A stretch of DNA of 21,639 nucleotides from Ectocarpus siliculosus (Eukaryota; Sar; Phaeophyceae; Ectocarpales; Ectocarpaceae): the NCBI GenBank assembly GCA_000310025.1, contig FN649735.1, positions 1,106,740-1,128,378 of the forward strand. The letters run 5' to 3'. Below the pieces are notes generated by a model. The model was not told the DNA's origin. It was given only the letters and a program-made list of their open reading frames with translations, and made no database searches. Position numbers and translations under genes: made by a program. This document shows positions 1-8,624 of this stretch, piece by piece. The first letter of the stretch is position 1. Every line of letters begins with the position of its first letter.

Positions 1-19
1 TTCTGTTGGAAAAAGTTGT

Positions 20-52
<33 letters not shown>

Positions 53-717
53 ACTCATAGTCGTGCATGCGGTAGTCGTTAGACCATTGACCTCGCATCC
101 CTACAAAGCCGGGACGGAGCACGCCGGGTTCTCACCGGACCAGGCTCTCACATTCATAATTGTAAGGCATGGCCGGGAGTCTTCCTCGAGCTGATGGCTC
201 CTGAGGAGATAGAGTTCCAGGAGATTTTTGGCGTGCGTTTCGAAAACAATTGGAGGAGAGAACAGAGAGAGGGATATAAAACCTTGAGCGGGCCCACATA
301 AAAAGCAATAACGACAAAACAAAAAATCCTTGTGTATGAGGACTTCAGAAGTTTCCAAGAAAGGGGCGATGAACAAGTGTAGGCCAAAAGCAGGTACAGT
401 CTTTCGCGCTTTACGGACACTCATGGCGTTCTTCACTGCTGTGTTCTCAACTTGGGGAGGGTCGCTAATGTTGGTGTCTTCAAGGACACTCGTGGCGTTC
501 TTCATAAAAAAAATGTCGTAAATGTTGGCGTCTTCAAGGACTCCTTCAAGAAAAGTTGTCCGTAACGCGGGGACAGCACTATCGTTAATGCTGGTGTCTT
601 TTTGGAACCCCATGGCGTGCTTCCTCCAAAAGTGTCCCGAACTCGGGGAGCGTCGCCCATGCTGGTGTCCTTACGAGCGGGGACGACTCGACTGAATGAC
701 TGCTGCTGGGATTGTAC
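1..717. other. pheS intron (partial) with 31-nt poly-G and degenerate minisatellite
   Basis: No exon was recognised. It holds a 31-nt G run at 21-51 and, at about 411-675, several degenerate copies of a unit built around ATGTTGGTGTCTTCAAGGA and CACTCGTGGCGTTCTTC. Open frames here arise from the repeats. Confidence 0.55.
411..675. repeat. Degenerate tandem repeat, unit about 54-71 bp
   Basis: The motif ATG(T/C)TGG(T/C)GTC recurs at 468, 522, 588 and 659. It is accompanied by copies of GGACACTCGTGGCGTTCTTC and ACTCGGGGAGCGTCGC. Copy spacing is 54, 66 and 71 bp, so copies have diverged by indels. Confidence 0.7.
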
Positions 718-913
718 CTGCATATCCCTCGCCGGGTGGTCCTTGGGGCAGTTTAGCGCCTCGAAGCAGTAGTAGTCGTTCTCGATCTCGGGAGCATCCT
801 CCACGCCGTCGACAAGGGAGTACCCCATGTCTATGAAAACGTCCGTGGCCAGCTCCGTCATGATGGACAGCGGGTGCCGGTGCCCGTGCGGGGCGTGCCT
901 CCCGCTTTGGATC
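718..913 (-). CDS. pheS: pheS exon with HPL motif and start of catalytic domain
   Basis: The acceptor is CTCATCTCAG at 914-915, following an A-rich plus-strand tract that reads as poly-T on the coding strand. The exon has 65 codons plus one base that completes a Gly codon from the previous exon. It contains [15 protein letters not shown], then [14 protein letters not shown] and [11 protein letters not shown]. In bacterial PheS this segment is normally followed by DTFY. The donor is CAG/GTACAAT, and the next exon must lie left of the window. In-frame readthrough into the intron gives unrelated sequence. Confidence 0.92.
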
Positions 914-1739
914 CTGAGATGAGAGCAAAAAAAAAAAAAAAAAGCCGGCCCCCACACGAACGGTCGAGTCGCTATGGATGAACCAGTTTTTGGTATTCGT
1001 TTACATACCTAGCAGCAAGATATCGTTGTTGTGCTTCCCGCACAGACCTCCTCGGTCGTACCAGTCTCCGCAACAGACAACGCTATTGGCAACATGTCTT
1101 AATCATTTTAGGGGGTAGAAAAGAGAATGTTTCTTGCCTCGTCAGCCCTGTCGTGACTGCTACAGAATATGTTGGGTATGTGCAAGTGTCCTCTGGCTGC
1201 AGGAAAGTTCCCCAGAAAACTAGGCGGAAGAAAAAACACTCAGGGTTCGAAATCGCCAGAGCTTTCCGAAAACGCATCATTTGAACTCGGCGTGCTCTTC
1301 GTCGCGGAGTAATCGAGACTTGAACATCGGTCCAGGGGGGGTGGTATCTTGTGCAACCTGCAGTAATCATCTTACCGGAACAATAACAAAAAGCACGTCT
1401 CGTGGAGTGGGAAAGTTAAGATGGCCTCACAAAAAGCACGCCTCGTGGAGTGGGAAAGTTAAGATGGCCTCACAAAAAACACGCCTCGTGGAGTGGAAAA
1501 GCTAAGAAGGGCTCACAAAAAACATGTCTCGTGGAGTGGGAAAGTTAAGGCGGGCTCACAACAACAGGAGTCGTGGAGTGGGAAAGCTAAGATGGGCTCA
1601 CCCGGGCAGCGTGACGTCCACCTTGTCCTTCTCCATCTCCGCCTCGACGGCAGCGTTCTCGAGCGCGTCCTTGGAAGACTTGAGCGTTTCCTCCAAGGAC
1701 GCCTTTACTACGTTGCTAACCTTACCCAGCTTCGGCTGT

Positions 1740-1773
<34 letters not shown>

Positions 1774-2375
1774 TCAACGCAGGAAGAGCGCGTACGGGAA
1801 GAGGAACGACGGCGGTACGAAAGAGGAGGAGGGGATAGAGAGCACCGACACCCAGAGAGGGGATATTAAAAAAAGTTGTGTACTTCTTTCTCATCAAGTA
1901 GTTCCACACCTCTTGTCGGCCGAAAACGAAGTACACACACACACACGTGGGGGGGGGGGGGGAGAGGAGGTTTCATACGCCCGTGTTCCTACACAGCTGG
2001 CCTCGGTTGCACACGGCAATGTTCCTACAAAGCTAGCCTCGACTTGGTCCTGGCTCGCAAACCTCAGGGGGAAAACAAAAGCAAGAAAAGAATGGGAAGC
2101 GGCAAGCACAAAAAAAAAAACGACTTTGGTAGTTGACAGAAGGGGAGGATTGTTCAACCCTTCTCTGGCCATGAAGCCTCTTGAGACGTGGACGGATCGC
2201 CGAGGAGTTGTTTCGTGCGACGGGCTGCAACGGCGGCTTGAACGCGATGCGGTCGCCACAGCAGGAGGTGTGAGCATCTGACGGCTCGAAAAAAAAAAAT
2301 CCTCCAGAACGAAGGCCGACCTGCCCCTTGTCTCACGCCATCATCGCAATCAAAGCCACTAACACCACCACCACC

Positions 2376-2407
<32 letters not shown>

Positions 2408-5400
2408 CAACAACAAAACGTTGAGGTCGACGGATGAGTCGAGTACTGCAGAGCCAACGGTCACCTACCAGGTGCCCCCCCACGCCGCCGCCGCGGGGAG
2501 GGGAGGGGCAACACACTGCACCGTGAAAGGTTGTGCAGGCCTGTGCGTGGACGGACGCATGGACACGCCATCACGAAAGGGGGAATCTCACGGAGACCAT
2601 TGCCAGCACAAGAGCGTTGGTCGGTCGCTAGACCCCACGGAGAGAAACGACTGCTGTGGGAAATTCTGTAGTGGGCGGTATTTTATTTTTGCGGCGCATC
2701 CTCCTTTCCACAAAGGGTGGCGACATGGGGACGCGGAGTAACGCCGTTCATCCCACTATGGACGCCATCGGAACAAGAAAGTTGTACAGCCGTGCCTCGT
2801 AAACACCGCTGTAGTGAAATGAAACAGGGCATATCTGTGATGACGAGGAGAAAAACAATTTCGGCGGCATAAAAAAATCACACTCATGGTATAAAAAAAA
2901 GACGGTGGCACTGAGCCCCCCCGTCTCGTAATTTCCCACCGGGTCGCTACGCACCTTATCTTCCGGGCTGAGGAGTCTCATTTGCCCCATGACCTTCTGC
3001 ACTGGTCCCTTCTTTGTCATGTACTTGCGTCGAAGGTCTTCTAGCTCCTGGTAGTGACAACAACAACCGCAGGGGGAAGCATCAACAACATCAGCCGCAG
3101 CAGCAGCAACAACAACAACAAAGTGTACACAAGAAGAGGGTGACGAGACGGAAATTTATCGTTTGGGGATGCCTCGAAACCTGTGGCCAAAATACAAAAA
3201 CGGTCAGCTCCTACGCATAAAAAAGTACTAAATTAAATCGTCATTCTGTACCTGCAGAGTTGTGGCCGCCTTCATCTCCTTCTCTGCCTCCTGCTGTACC
3301 ATCAGCAGCTCGCTCGAGACCGTCTCGATGTCGATGGCAGGCGCTGCCGCTTCCCCCTCCTACCGTGAACAAGGCGGAAAAGAGCAAGGCAGCGTGTTGG
3401 AAAGAGAGTGGCAAAACGCAAGTGCGCGCTCGCCAAGCGGGGGCGCCCACTTTCTCTTACGGACAACCACTCAAGAAAAATCGATACGTGAGAGAGAATA
3501 CGAAAAGGGCAATGACGGCACACACGCTCAGAGGTGACCCCGTGCCATAGCGCTAAAACTGCACGCTGCCAGTAAGGCGATGATACCAGAACTACGACGC
3601 TGATTTTCGCTTCACTGTGCCGAATACTGACCACTCTCTGGATAGATTTAGATAGCCTTCCCTGGGTTTTTCGTTGAAGCAAACATGTTGGGACAAAGCA
3701 TGCAATCGGCGAAGTTGGATTAGGGATAGGGTCTGCGTATCCCCCCCTCCCTCTTAATCTCCTCAACAACTTGATTTGTCGCGAAGGCGATCCTGAACAC
3801 GGCACTCGTCTTGGGCCGCGGGACGGGAAGCATTCCGGCAGGTGAATGGGTAGAGCGTGCCACCCGTCGGAATGCTTCCCGTCCCGCGGCCCAAGACGAG
3901 TGCCGTGTTCAGGATCGCCTTCGCGACAAATCAAGTTGTTGAGGAGATTAAGAGGGAGGGGGGGATACGCAGACCCTATCCCTAATCCAACTTCGCCGAT
4001 TGCATGCTTTGTCCCAACATGTTTGCTTCAACGAAAAAACCCAGGGAAGGCTATCTAAATCTATCCAGAGAGTGGTCAGTATTCGGCACAGTGAAGCGAA
4101 AGCCCTTCTGTAAATCAGCGTGCCACCCGTACCGCCTCTCCGTCGTCGAGTAATCGAGCTTTGAAGATCGGTCCAGTGGGGGTGGGGGTGGTATCTTACG
4201 CAACCCACGGTATTCGACTGCATGAAGGTCTCTGACAATACTTTCTTGGTACAGACACTTCATTCCGATCTCGACGATACTCTTAGACAAGCTCAACAGT
4301 TTCGGATACACCGAATTTTTGATCGATGACTCTAGCTCTTGCGCACAACGAACCTTCAAACAAGAAATCATCGTCAGAAACTTTCTAGATACCTCTGAAA
4401 AAAGTGGACGGGCAAGAGTACGTAGCGCGCGCTCTTCCCGTCCGAGTGGTATTTGCACATGCGATGATTTCGTGCGAGGAAGACCTACTCCTCAATAGAA
4501 ACTACCGTAGTGTAGTACCATCGCCGACAGCGCCGAGTGGTATTTGGACATGCGACGATTTTGCGTGAGGAACATTACTCCAGCAGAAACTGCTGTCTCC
4601 GAGATCCTTTCAGACTTGGTCCTGAGAGCCTGAGAGCAACTTTTCCTTCGCCGTTGTAAACTTGGTAAGACACTTGCGGACGACAATCGGGCTGCACAGC
4701 AGTCCATGCGGTACTCCAAGGGTTACGAAATAGCACAAAATACTAGACATAGCAAGGTACATGACCCTATGTTCATGCTGCGCTGGATCACCTTGCCCCC
4801 TTTTCCTTTAGCTGCGAGCACCGGAGCGCCACAGACAGGGCTTGCCAAGGCGAGAGAGTCAAACGGCAAACAGACGAACAGGGGCCCAGCGAACGAGAAG
4901 CGGAGGAACCAGTCGGGGGCGAGTCAGCGAATGGCACTAGAGCGGCGAGGATGGCGTGCGGCGGCGGTCCCGAAAATGCTCTTCGTTTCACCGCTGCCAC
5001 TGGCCGACCTAGGCCTGCTTCGTACGGCCACAGCGTTTCTAAGGGCGTCGTCAAAGTACGCTGTTCCGCTTGCGTGGCTCTCGCATTGGAGATGTCCCCC
5101 CCGCCCGACAAAACCGAAATCGGGCTTTGATGGTATGAAGGCACTGAGGCACGGTAGAATTCTAGCTTTCACTACTGTTGCAACCCGTTTGTTACCCGCT
5201 TTAGATTTCACCATTCGTCGGCTGATTGATCTGCACTGATCCTGGGCTCAAGTGGACCGAGCACACCAACGTCCGCGACCGCTGTGATTTGCATCATGTA
5301 GGCCAAGCGTGCAAGGCCAGTGCAGTTCAACAAGCCTCTCGATGCACCAGATATAGAGCTGCCCACGGGGCAAGAAAGCCACTCACAACGAGAGGGGGCG

Positions 5401-7065
5401 TCGGTAATTCGCGATCGGGCACATGAAAAACTACAAATAAAACCTTTTCTTACGTTGCTGGCGCGAGGTCACCGGCGTTCGTGCTCTCTCGTCAACTCGT
5501 CAACGTCACAGGGACATGCGGCGATGAACATGTAAACCCGACGCTGCGAATTTCGATGCCACTTTTTTCTTTATCGACCACAACAACGTAAGGTTTCCCT
5601 CCTTCACGAATAGGTCGGTCACAGGCCATCCACAACAGCAGCAGCATCATGTCTAAGAATACATGTAGGTTATGGTCTCAAAATACTCAGGGCTATACGT
5701 GGCGACGCATTCGCCCCGTGGGATAGGAATGGAAAGAAAAGCGCGCCGCAGGCGGACATATTTTTGGGCTTACCATCAGCTTTGAAGAAATGGGATCTCA
5801 ATTTCTCGGATGGGAATTGCATGTGATGGGAAAGGGATCGTGCTTCACGCTGATGGTATGGTCTATGGTATTGGCCAATCCTTGTTGCTGGGATGGGATG
5901 GTAACATACCAAGTTTTCGCTGGTCATGGTGATGGTTTATTGATGGTTTTGATGTGTGTCGGGTTTGCCGCCTCTCCTGTTCATCATGGCGAGGACACAG
6001 CAAAGCACAGCATTCACCTCGTCGCCAATAAGGCTCCTCATTTCCTCGTCGCATACGTCATGTAGGCCTGATAAATATCACCCTCTTTATACGAAATGCT
6101 GCGCCCAAAAAAACGAACACACACACGCAAAAACTACGGGCTGCTATTTCTCATTTACACCTTACTTGGATGTCTTCCCCGCTACTCAACTAGCACACAG
6201 AGATGCACTTGGCATGCTACACAACTACGCAATTACACAACGACAACCCCTCCCGCCGAAGTATTCTGGGGTTGCAACTAACTGCTGCATCAGCGCTGGC
6301 ATCGCATTTGGACCTCCTTGAACCCGGGAATGAGATGCCTGTTCAGACGGAGCAGCAACATCTTCTCGATCTTGTGGGGGAATACCGGCGCGCATGTCAC
6401 TCAGGACGAGTTTATTGCGGATGGGTGCCATGTTGGGGTGGGAGTGGCTGGAATGGGATATGCTTTTGTGATGGGAGTGGCTGGGATAGGATAAGCCATT
6501 GTGATGGGAGTGTGGATGGGATGGGAGCGACGTGGGAAATTCTAGATGAGATGGGATGGCACTCTGAACCCGATGGGATGGTAAACGTGATGGGATCCAA
6601 ACTCTCCTACCATACCACTACCATCCCATTACCATCCCATTACCATCAAATTTACCATCCCATCTATATCCACGTATAGCCCTGAAAATACTACGTTCCC
6701 CCAACACCTGCCGCAGCAGCGTGCTTCGAAAACGCGCGCGTCTCGGGGAGGGTGGTATACAACGTACGTCAACAACGACCGCATGAGTCAACCTGTACAT
6801 GTTCTTGGGAGCCACGCCAGCGCCACAGCCATAGGCCGCCGCTGTCAGAAAGTGTGAGAACTACATATCCACCACGACAGCCCCCTGTCTACATCTGTTT
6901 CCTCGCCGTGATGGCTGAGCTGCTGAGGTCTCACCGGGATGACTGCTCCCAAGCTCGCTGCTGCAATCTTCTGCTAGACGACGGCTGTCGATACTGGAAT
7001 GGCAAAGTTGATGCTGTAAAGGCGGCACCAGGTGCTACCAACAGAGCAGTAGCCACCAGTGCCAT
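718..7065 (-). CDS. pheS: Phenylalanyl-tRNA synthetase alpha subunit, bacterial type, probably plastid-targeted (partial, 5' part)
   Basis: PheS joins phenylalanine to tRNA-Phe as the catalytic alpha subunit of the alpha2beta2 class II enzyme. Exons in order of transcription: 6935-7065 (presequence), 6793-6841 (tentative), 3252-3359, 2955-3047, 1602-1735, 718-913; the rest, including catalytic motifs 2 and 3, is off the left edge. The last four exons join in frame with GT/AG borders. They give an N-terminal coiled-coil-like domain ([14 protein letters not shown]), the linker DVTLPG, the HPL element that opens the catalytic domain, and [16 protein letters not shown], a hallmark of bacterial PheS. 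Monomeric mitochondrial PheRS (FARS2 type) lacks this N-terminal region and has a different sequence after HPL, so it is not that enzyme. The gene diverges from the SGT-like gene across about 1.4 kb. PheS identity is near certain; plastid location depends on the first exon and is inferred. Confidence 0.85.
1309..1372. repeat. Copy of a dispersed short repeat (TAATCGAG...TGGTATCTT family)
   Basis: GTAATCGAGACTTGAACATC, followed by GGTCCAGGGGGGGTGGTATC and TTGTGCAACC, matches the sequence at 4150-4213 with only a few changes. It is also related to the arms of the repeat in the SGT intron. Confidence 0.65.
1384..1600. repeat. 43-bp tandem repeat, five copies, abutting a splice donor
   Basis: Copies start near 1384, 1430, 1473, 1516 and 1559. 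The core is CTCGTGGAGTGGGAAAG, ending in GATGGCCTCA or GATGGGCTCA. On the minus strand every unit begins with GTGAGGCC or GTGAGCCC, the same sequence as the real pheS donor at 1601. The array sits in the intron between the exons at 1602-1735 and 718-913. Confidence 0.9.
1602..1735 (-). CDS. pheS: pheS exon, N-terminal helical domain and DVTLPG linker
   Basis: It encodes [20 protein letters not shown] and continues to [10 protein letters not shown]. This matches the bacterial PheS pattern of a Gly-Lys-x-x-Asn helix, a charged coiled coil and the DVTLPG linker. The acceptor CTACAG directly follows a (CTG)n run on the coding strand. The donor is CCCGG/GTGAGC, which lies at the edge of a 43-bp tandem repeat. 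It leaves two bases (GG) that the next exon completes to Gly. Confidence 0.92.
1741..1772. repeat. (CAG)n microsatellite at a 3' splice site
   Basis: About ten GCA units on the plus strand read as CTG repeats on the coding strand and end four bases before the acceptor CAG of the exon at 1602-1735. Confidence 0.9.
2363..2416. repeat. Compound microsatellite (CAC)n(AAC)n
   Basis: About nine CAC-type units are directly followed by about nine AAC-type units inside a pheS intron. Confidence 0.9.
2955..3047 (-). CDS. pheS: pheS exon, coiled-coil domain ([11 protein letters not shown])
   Basis: Thirty-one codons, phase 0 at both ends, encode [20 protein letters not shown] and then [11 protein letters not shown]. 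Bacterial PheS has the pattern LxxLRxKYLGKKGxxTxLLKxLxxLSPEE at this point, so the match is direct. The acceptor is CACTACCAG and the donor AAG/GTGCGTAG. Upstream on the coding strand is a TTG/CTG triplet-repeat tract in place of a typical pyrimidine tract. Confidence 0.92.
3252..3359 (-). CDS. pheS: pheS exon, start of the mature N-terminal domain
   Basis: Thirty-six codons, phase 0 at both ends, encode [20 protein letters not shown] and a charged helix ending in KAATTLQ. The next exon continues it as ELEDLRRKY, as expected for the first helix of PheS. A TAG stop is in frame directly before the exon, so it must be spliced at GGTAG. The tract before it (CCACTCTCTTTCC, then CTTGCTCTTTTCC) is a good pyrimidine tract. 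The donor is CAG/GTACAG. Confidence 0.85.
3597..4121. repeat. Near-perfect inverted repeat (arms 241 and 254 bp, 30-bp spacer)
   Basis: The left arm is 3597-3837, the spacer 3838-3867 and the right arm 3868-4121. Aligning them by eye shows only two differences: a 12-bp segment (ACAGAAGGGCTT in right-arm reverse complement) missing from the left arm, and one base in an A/T run. The spacer ends with AGCGTGCCACCCGT, which recurs at the outer end of the right arm (4117-4130). Each arm contains TTAGGGATAGGGTCTGCGT, related to sequence at 15458. The repeat lies in the long pheS intron. No long ORF with recognisable domains is present. Confidence 0.9.
4131..4213. repeat. Copy of a dispersed short repeat next to the large inverted repeat
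   Basis: GTAATCGAGCTTTGAAGATC, then GGTCCAGTGGGGGTGGGGGT and GGTATCTTACGCAACCCACGG, resembles 1309-1372 and the inner parts of the repeat at 10165-10392. It ends in ACGG followed by TA, like the SGT-intron element. Confidence 0.6.
4443..4600. repeat. Diverged direct repeat, period 91 bp
   Basis: CGAGTGGTATTTGCACATGC at 4443 and CGAGTGGTATTTGGACATGC at 4534 begin two related stretches of about 60 bp that share GCGA(T/C)GATTT, GTG(C/A)GAGGAA and AGAAACT. Confidence 0.7.
4601..5679. other. Intronic stretch with no recognised gene
   Basis: Medium open frames on both strands (for example 4706-5239 plus, 4788-5144 minus) overlap each other and show no family motif. It lies inside the long intron of the minus-strand pheS model. 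Confidence 0.4.
5688..6684. mobile_element. Non-autonomous hAT-type DNA transposon (997 bp)
   Basis: Perfect 15-bp terminal inverted repeats are seen: CAGGGCTATACGTGG at 5688-5702 and its reverse complement at 6670-6684. The element is flanked by an identical 8-bp direct repeat, AAAATACT, at 5680-5687 and 6685-6692. An 8-bp target duplication with CAGGG...CCCTG ends is the signature of the hAT superfamily. The subterminal zones are packed with GATGGGATGG-type motifs and with their inverted form (ACCATCCCAT) at 6610-6662, as expected for hAT transposase binding sites. No transposase domain (hAT dimerisation, BED finger) is visible in any frame, so it would need a transposase in trans. The intact TSD and ends suggest recent insertion, here into the long pheS intron. 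Confidence 0.88.
6400..6662. repeat. GATGGGA-rich subterminal repeats of the hAT element
   Basis: GTGATGGGAGTGGCTGG-like units near 6422-6525 give way to GATGGGATGG units, then to inverted CCATCCCATTACCATCCCAT at 6621-6645. This can form a hairpin with the preceding GATGGGATGGTAA. Confidence 0.7.
6793..6841 (-). CDS. Tentative 49-nt linker exon between the presequence and pheS
   Basis: The presequence exon ends two bases into a codon, while the first PheS exon starts at phase 0, so an exon of length 1 mod 3 is needed between them. Here a strong acceptor (TTCTCACACTTTCTGACAG) is followed by 49 nt that read open in the required frame and end at CAG/GTTGAC. The encoded peptide is short and Trp/Arg rich, which is odd for a transit peptide. 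The phase and acceptor support it, but the composition does not. A different exon could serve instead. Confidence 0.3.
6935..7065 (-). CDS. Plastid presequence exon (signal peptide + transit peptide), probable pheS exon 1
   Basis: ATG in a good context (CCTCCCATGGCA) opens a hydrophobic signal peptide, [16 protein letters not shown], followed by [20 protein letters not shown], a Ser/Arg-rich stretch without acidic residues. A Phe right after a small-residue cleavage site (GAA/F) is the known heterokont plastid import signature (ASAFAP-like). The exon ends at CCCG/GTGAGA, a strong donor. An in-frame upstream ATG at 7105-7107 would add 14 residues, but the downstream start gives the better signal peptide. 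The exon points toward PheS on the same strand, with no other recognised gene between. The link to PheS is inferred from position and strand. Confidence 0.6.
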
Positions 7066-7107
7066 GGGAGGCCGCCTCGCCCTATGAGAATCAGCAGCAG
7101 AGGTCAT

Positions 7108-8471
7108 GTTTCGCGTGTGTGTACTCGCATTAGCAGCACCGCTGTGTACTGTGTAGCACGGCCGTGATCGACCATGGGGGGGCCAGGCGGTGGGTAGGTT
7201 ACTACCCTGATTCACGGAGCCTCCCCAACTTGCCTCTGGGGACTGGGGAGAGAGCACCTGCAGTCCCTCTCTCTTCGCTCTGGTGGTCGCCGCTTCCCCT
7301 AACAAGGTGAAATGTGGACCTTTCGTGAGGGATATGGCATTTGGCTTGTGTGTGATTGTCTGCTTTCACTTCCGTTCGACCTTGCACCCTTGCTTTTCTG
7401 CCACGAAACATTTTCTAGAAACAAAGAACAGATGTGCGGTGTGATCGTGTGTTCTCAGATGCTGCTGTCTACCTACCCCGCTGCTGCTGTACTGCCCTTC
7501 TCTCGCTCCTGGAACACCTGCACGACAAAACGGCACCCTCGAGACAGCTGATGGATCGTTCCTTGTTGTTGCCCACGAGTAGTTCTTCCCAGCATAACTT
7601 TGGACCCAACTTTCAACTTCAGTGGATAGGGTAGACTCACGGACTAGCTGCCCTTCTTTCGGCGGAGGTTCACGTGCAGCTGGAAGTGTAATGGTGGCCA
7701 TGCGTATGTTCCCGTAGTTTTGTGGCGTTCTGATGAATCTAGACAGCTGCACAACCGCGTACTCCTCTCTAATGGTGCATCTGCTGTGAGTTTGCCCCGC
7801 TTCACATTTTCGCACCACCCAAGAAGGAAGTGTACTGCTGTCATTGCTAGTCTTTCTGGCGGCGTCCGTGCAACACACCGAAGGCAGTGCGCGTGTTTGG
7901 TGTTTGGGATATATTCGCTTTGTTGCTTTGTGCACCTTCCTACTGTGCGACCCCGGCTTGCGCGCGAAACATATTTCGACATGTGTCAACTGGCGCCCAG
8001 AGCAGGTGGGACGAGGAAAAGCGCGCGGCGACACTGCGAGTGAATGTCTTGAAGATGTGCTGGGGTGCCTTGAGCGCCAACGCGCAGACCAAACCGTTCT
8101 CCAACAAACCGCCAGCGCTGCTCTGCACTTCATTCCCGAGTTCAACTTCCCACAGGCGTTTCGTTCCGTTTTTCCTCCTCCCTGTGAGCGTCTCGGGTAT
8201 ATACCGATTGCGCCGGGAATCTCTCTCCCTGAAATTCATCTACACAACTTTTGCCTATACATGCAGTGGTATGCACATGAGTCGCTTCGTTTTTTTTTTT
8301 TTTCATCGACGTGACCAACGAACTCAACGATGGCAGCTAATCTTGTCGAGAACGCGCGCGACCGTTTCATCCAAGCTCATGTTTGGATCTAAACGCCAAC
8401 CATGCTCACCGCTCCCGATCCTAACTTGCGACTCATCCCGCAAAACCCTGCCGCCCCGCCCCGCAGAAATC
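7108..8471. promoter_or_regulatory. Divergent intergenic region between pheS and the SGT-like gene
   Basis: Both genes start outward from here (7065 minus, 8472 plus), so it should hold both promoters and 5' UTRs. No TATA box or other element can be assigned with confidence. It includes a T15 run near 8288-8303. A 259-codon open frame (7366-8145, minus) shows no domain and is not annotated as a gene. Confidence 0.45.
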
Positions 8472-8624
8472 ATGAGTGTGGACACCCCGACCATGATGCT
8501 ATCGGTGCTCGAGCACCTTGCTTCCGCCGAGGGCGACTTGCCGTCGGAGTCGCGAACGCACGTGGCGTCGGCTATCTCCAGCCTCTCTTCCGCGTTCGGC
8601 CTAAACCTGGAAGACCCAAAGCAG
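8472..8624 (+). CDS. SGT-like exon 1 (dimerisation domain, first part)
   Basis: Fifty-one codons from ATGAGTGTGGACACC. The frame is open further upstream, but the upstream residues look unrelated to the family. The donor is CAG/GTCAGT. The join to exon 2 reads LNLEDPKQVRELSLKPHTLE, matching the family's FGVTVED...LPEIF region. Confidence 0.88.

Larger units (their letters stand above)
1736..2954. other. pheS intron, 1.2 kb, rich in simple repeats
   Basis: It contains (CAG)n at 1741-1772, a poly-G run near 1950, a small duplication built on TGTTCCTACA(C/A)AGCT near 1983-2040, and (CAC)n followed by (AAC)n at about 2363-2416. No exon or domain was recognised on either strand. Confidence 0.6.

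Noticed and set aside
101-613. 170-codon minus-strand open frame with internal repeats
   Set aside because: The repeats come from the degenerate minisatellite; the frame lies in the pheS intron and has no domain.
1384-1600. CRISPR-like array
   Set aside because: Units are contiguous 43-bp tandem copies without unique spacers, in a eukaryotic intron.
4788-5144. Alternative linker exon for pheS (segment ending GTGGCAGCG/GTGAAA)
   Set aside because: Its nearest acceptor (GAACAG) gives a stop in the frame required by the presequence exon.
4706-5239. 177-codon open frame, plus strand
   Set aside because: Antisense to equally long minus-strand frames, no family similarity, within the inferred pheS intron.
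7366-8145. 259-codon open frame on the minus strand in the divergent spacer
   Set aside because: No domain, signal or conserved block; it overlaps long plus-strand frames, so probably chance. A transcript would change this.
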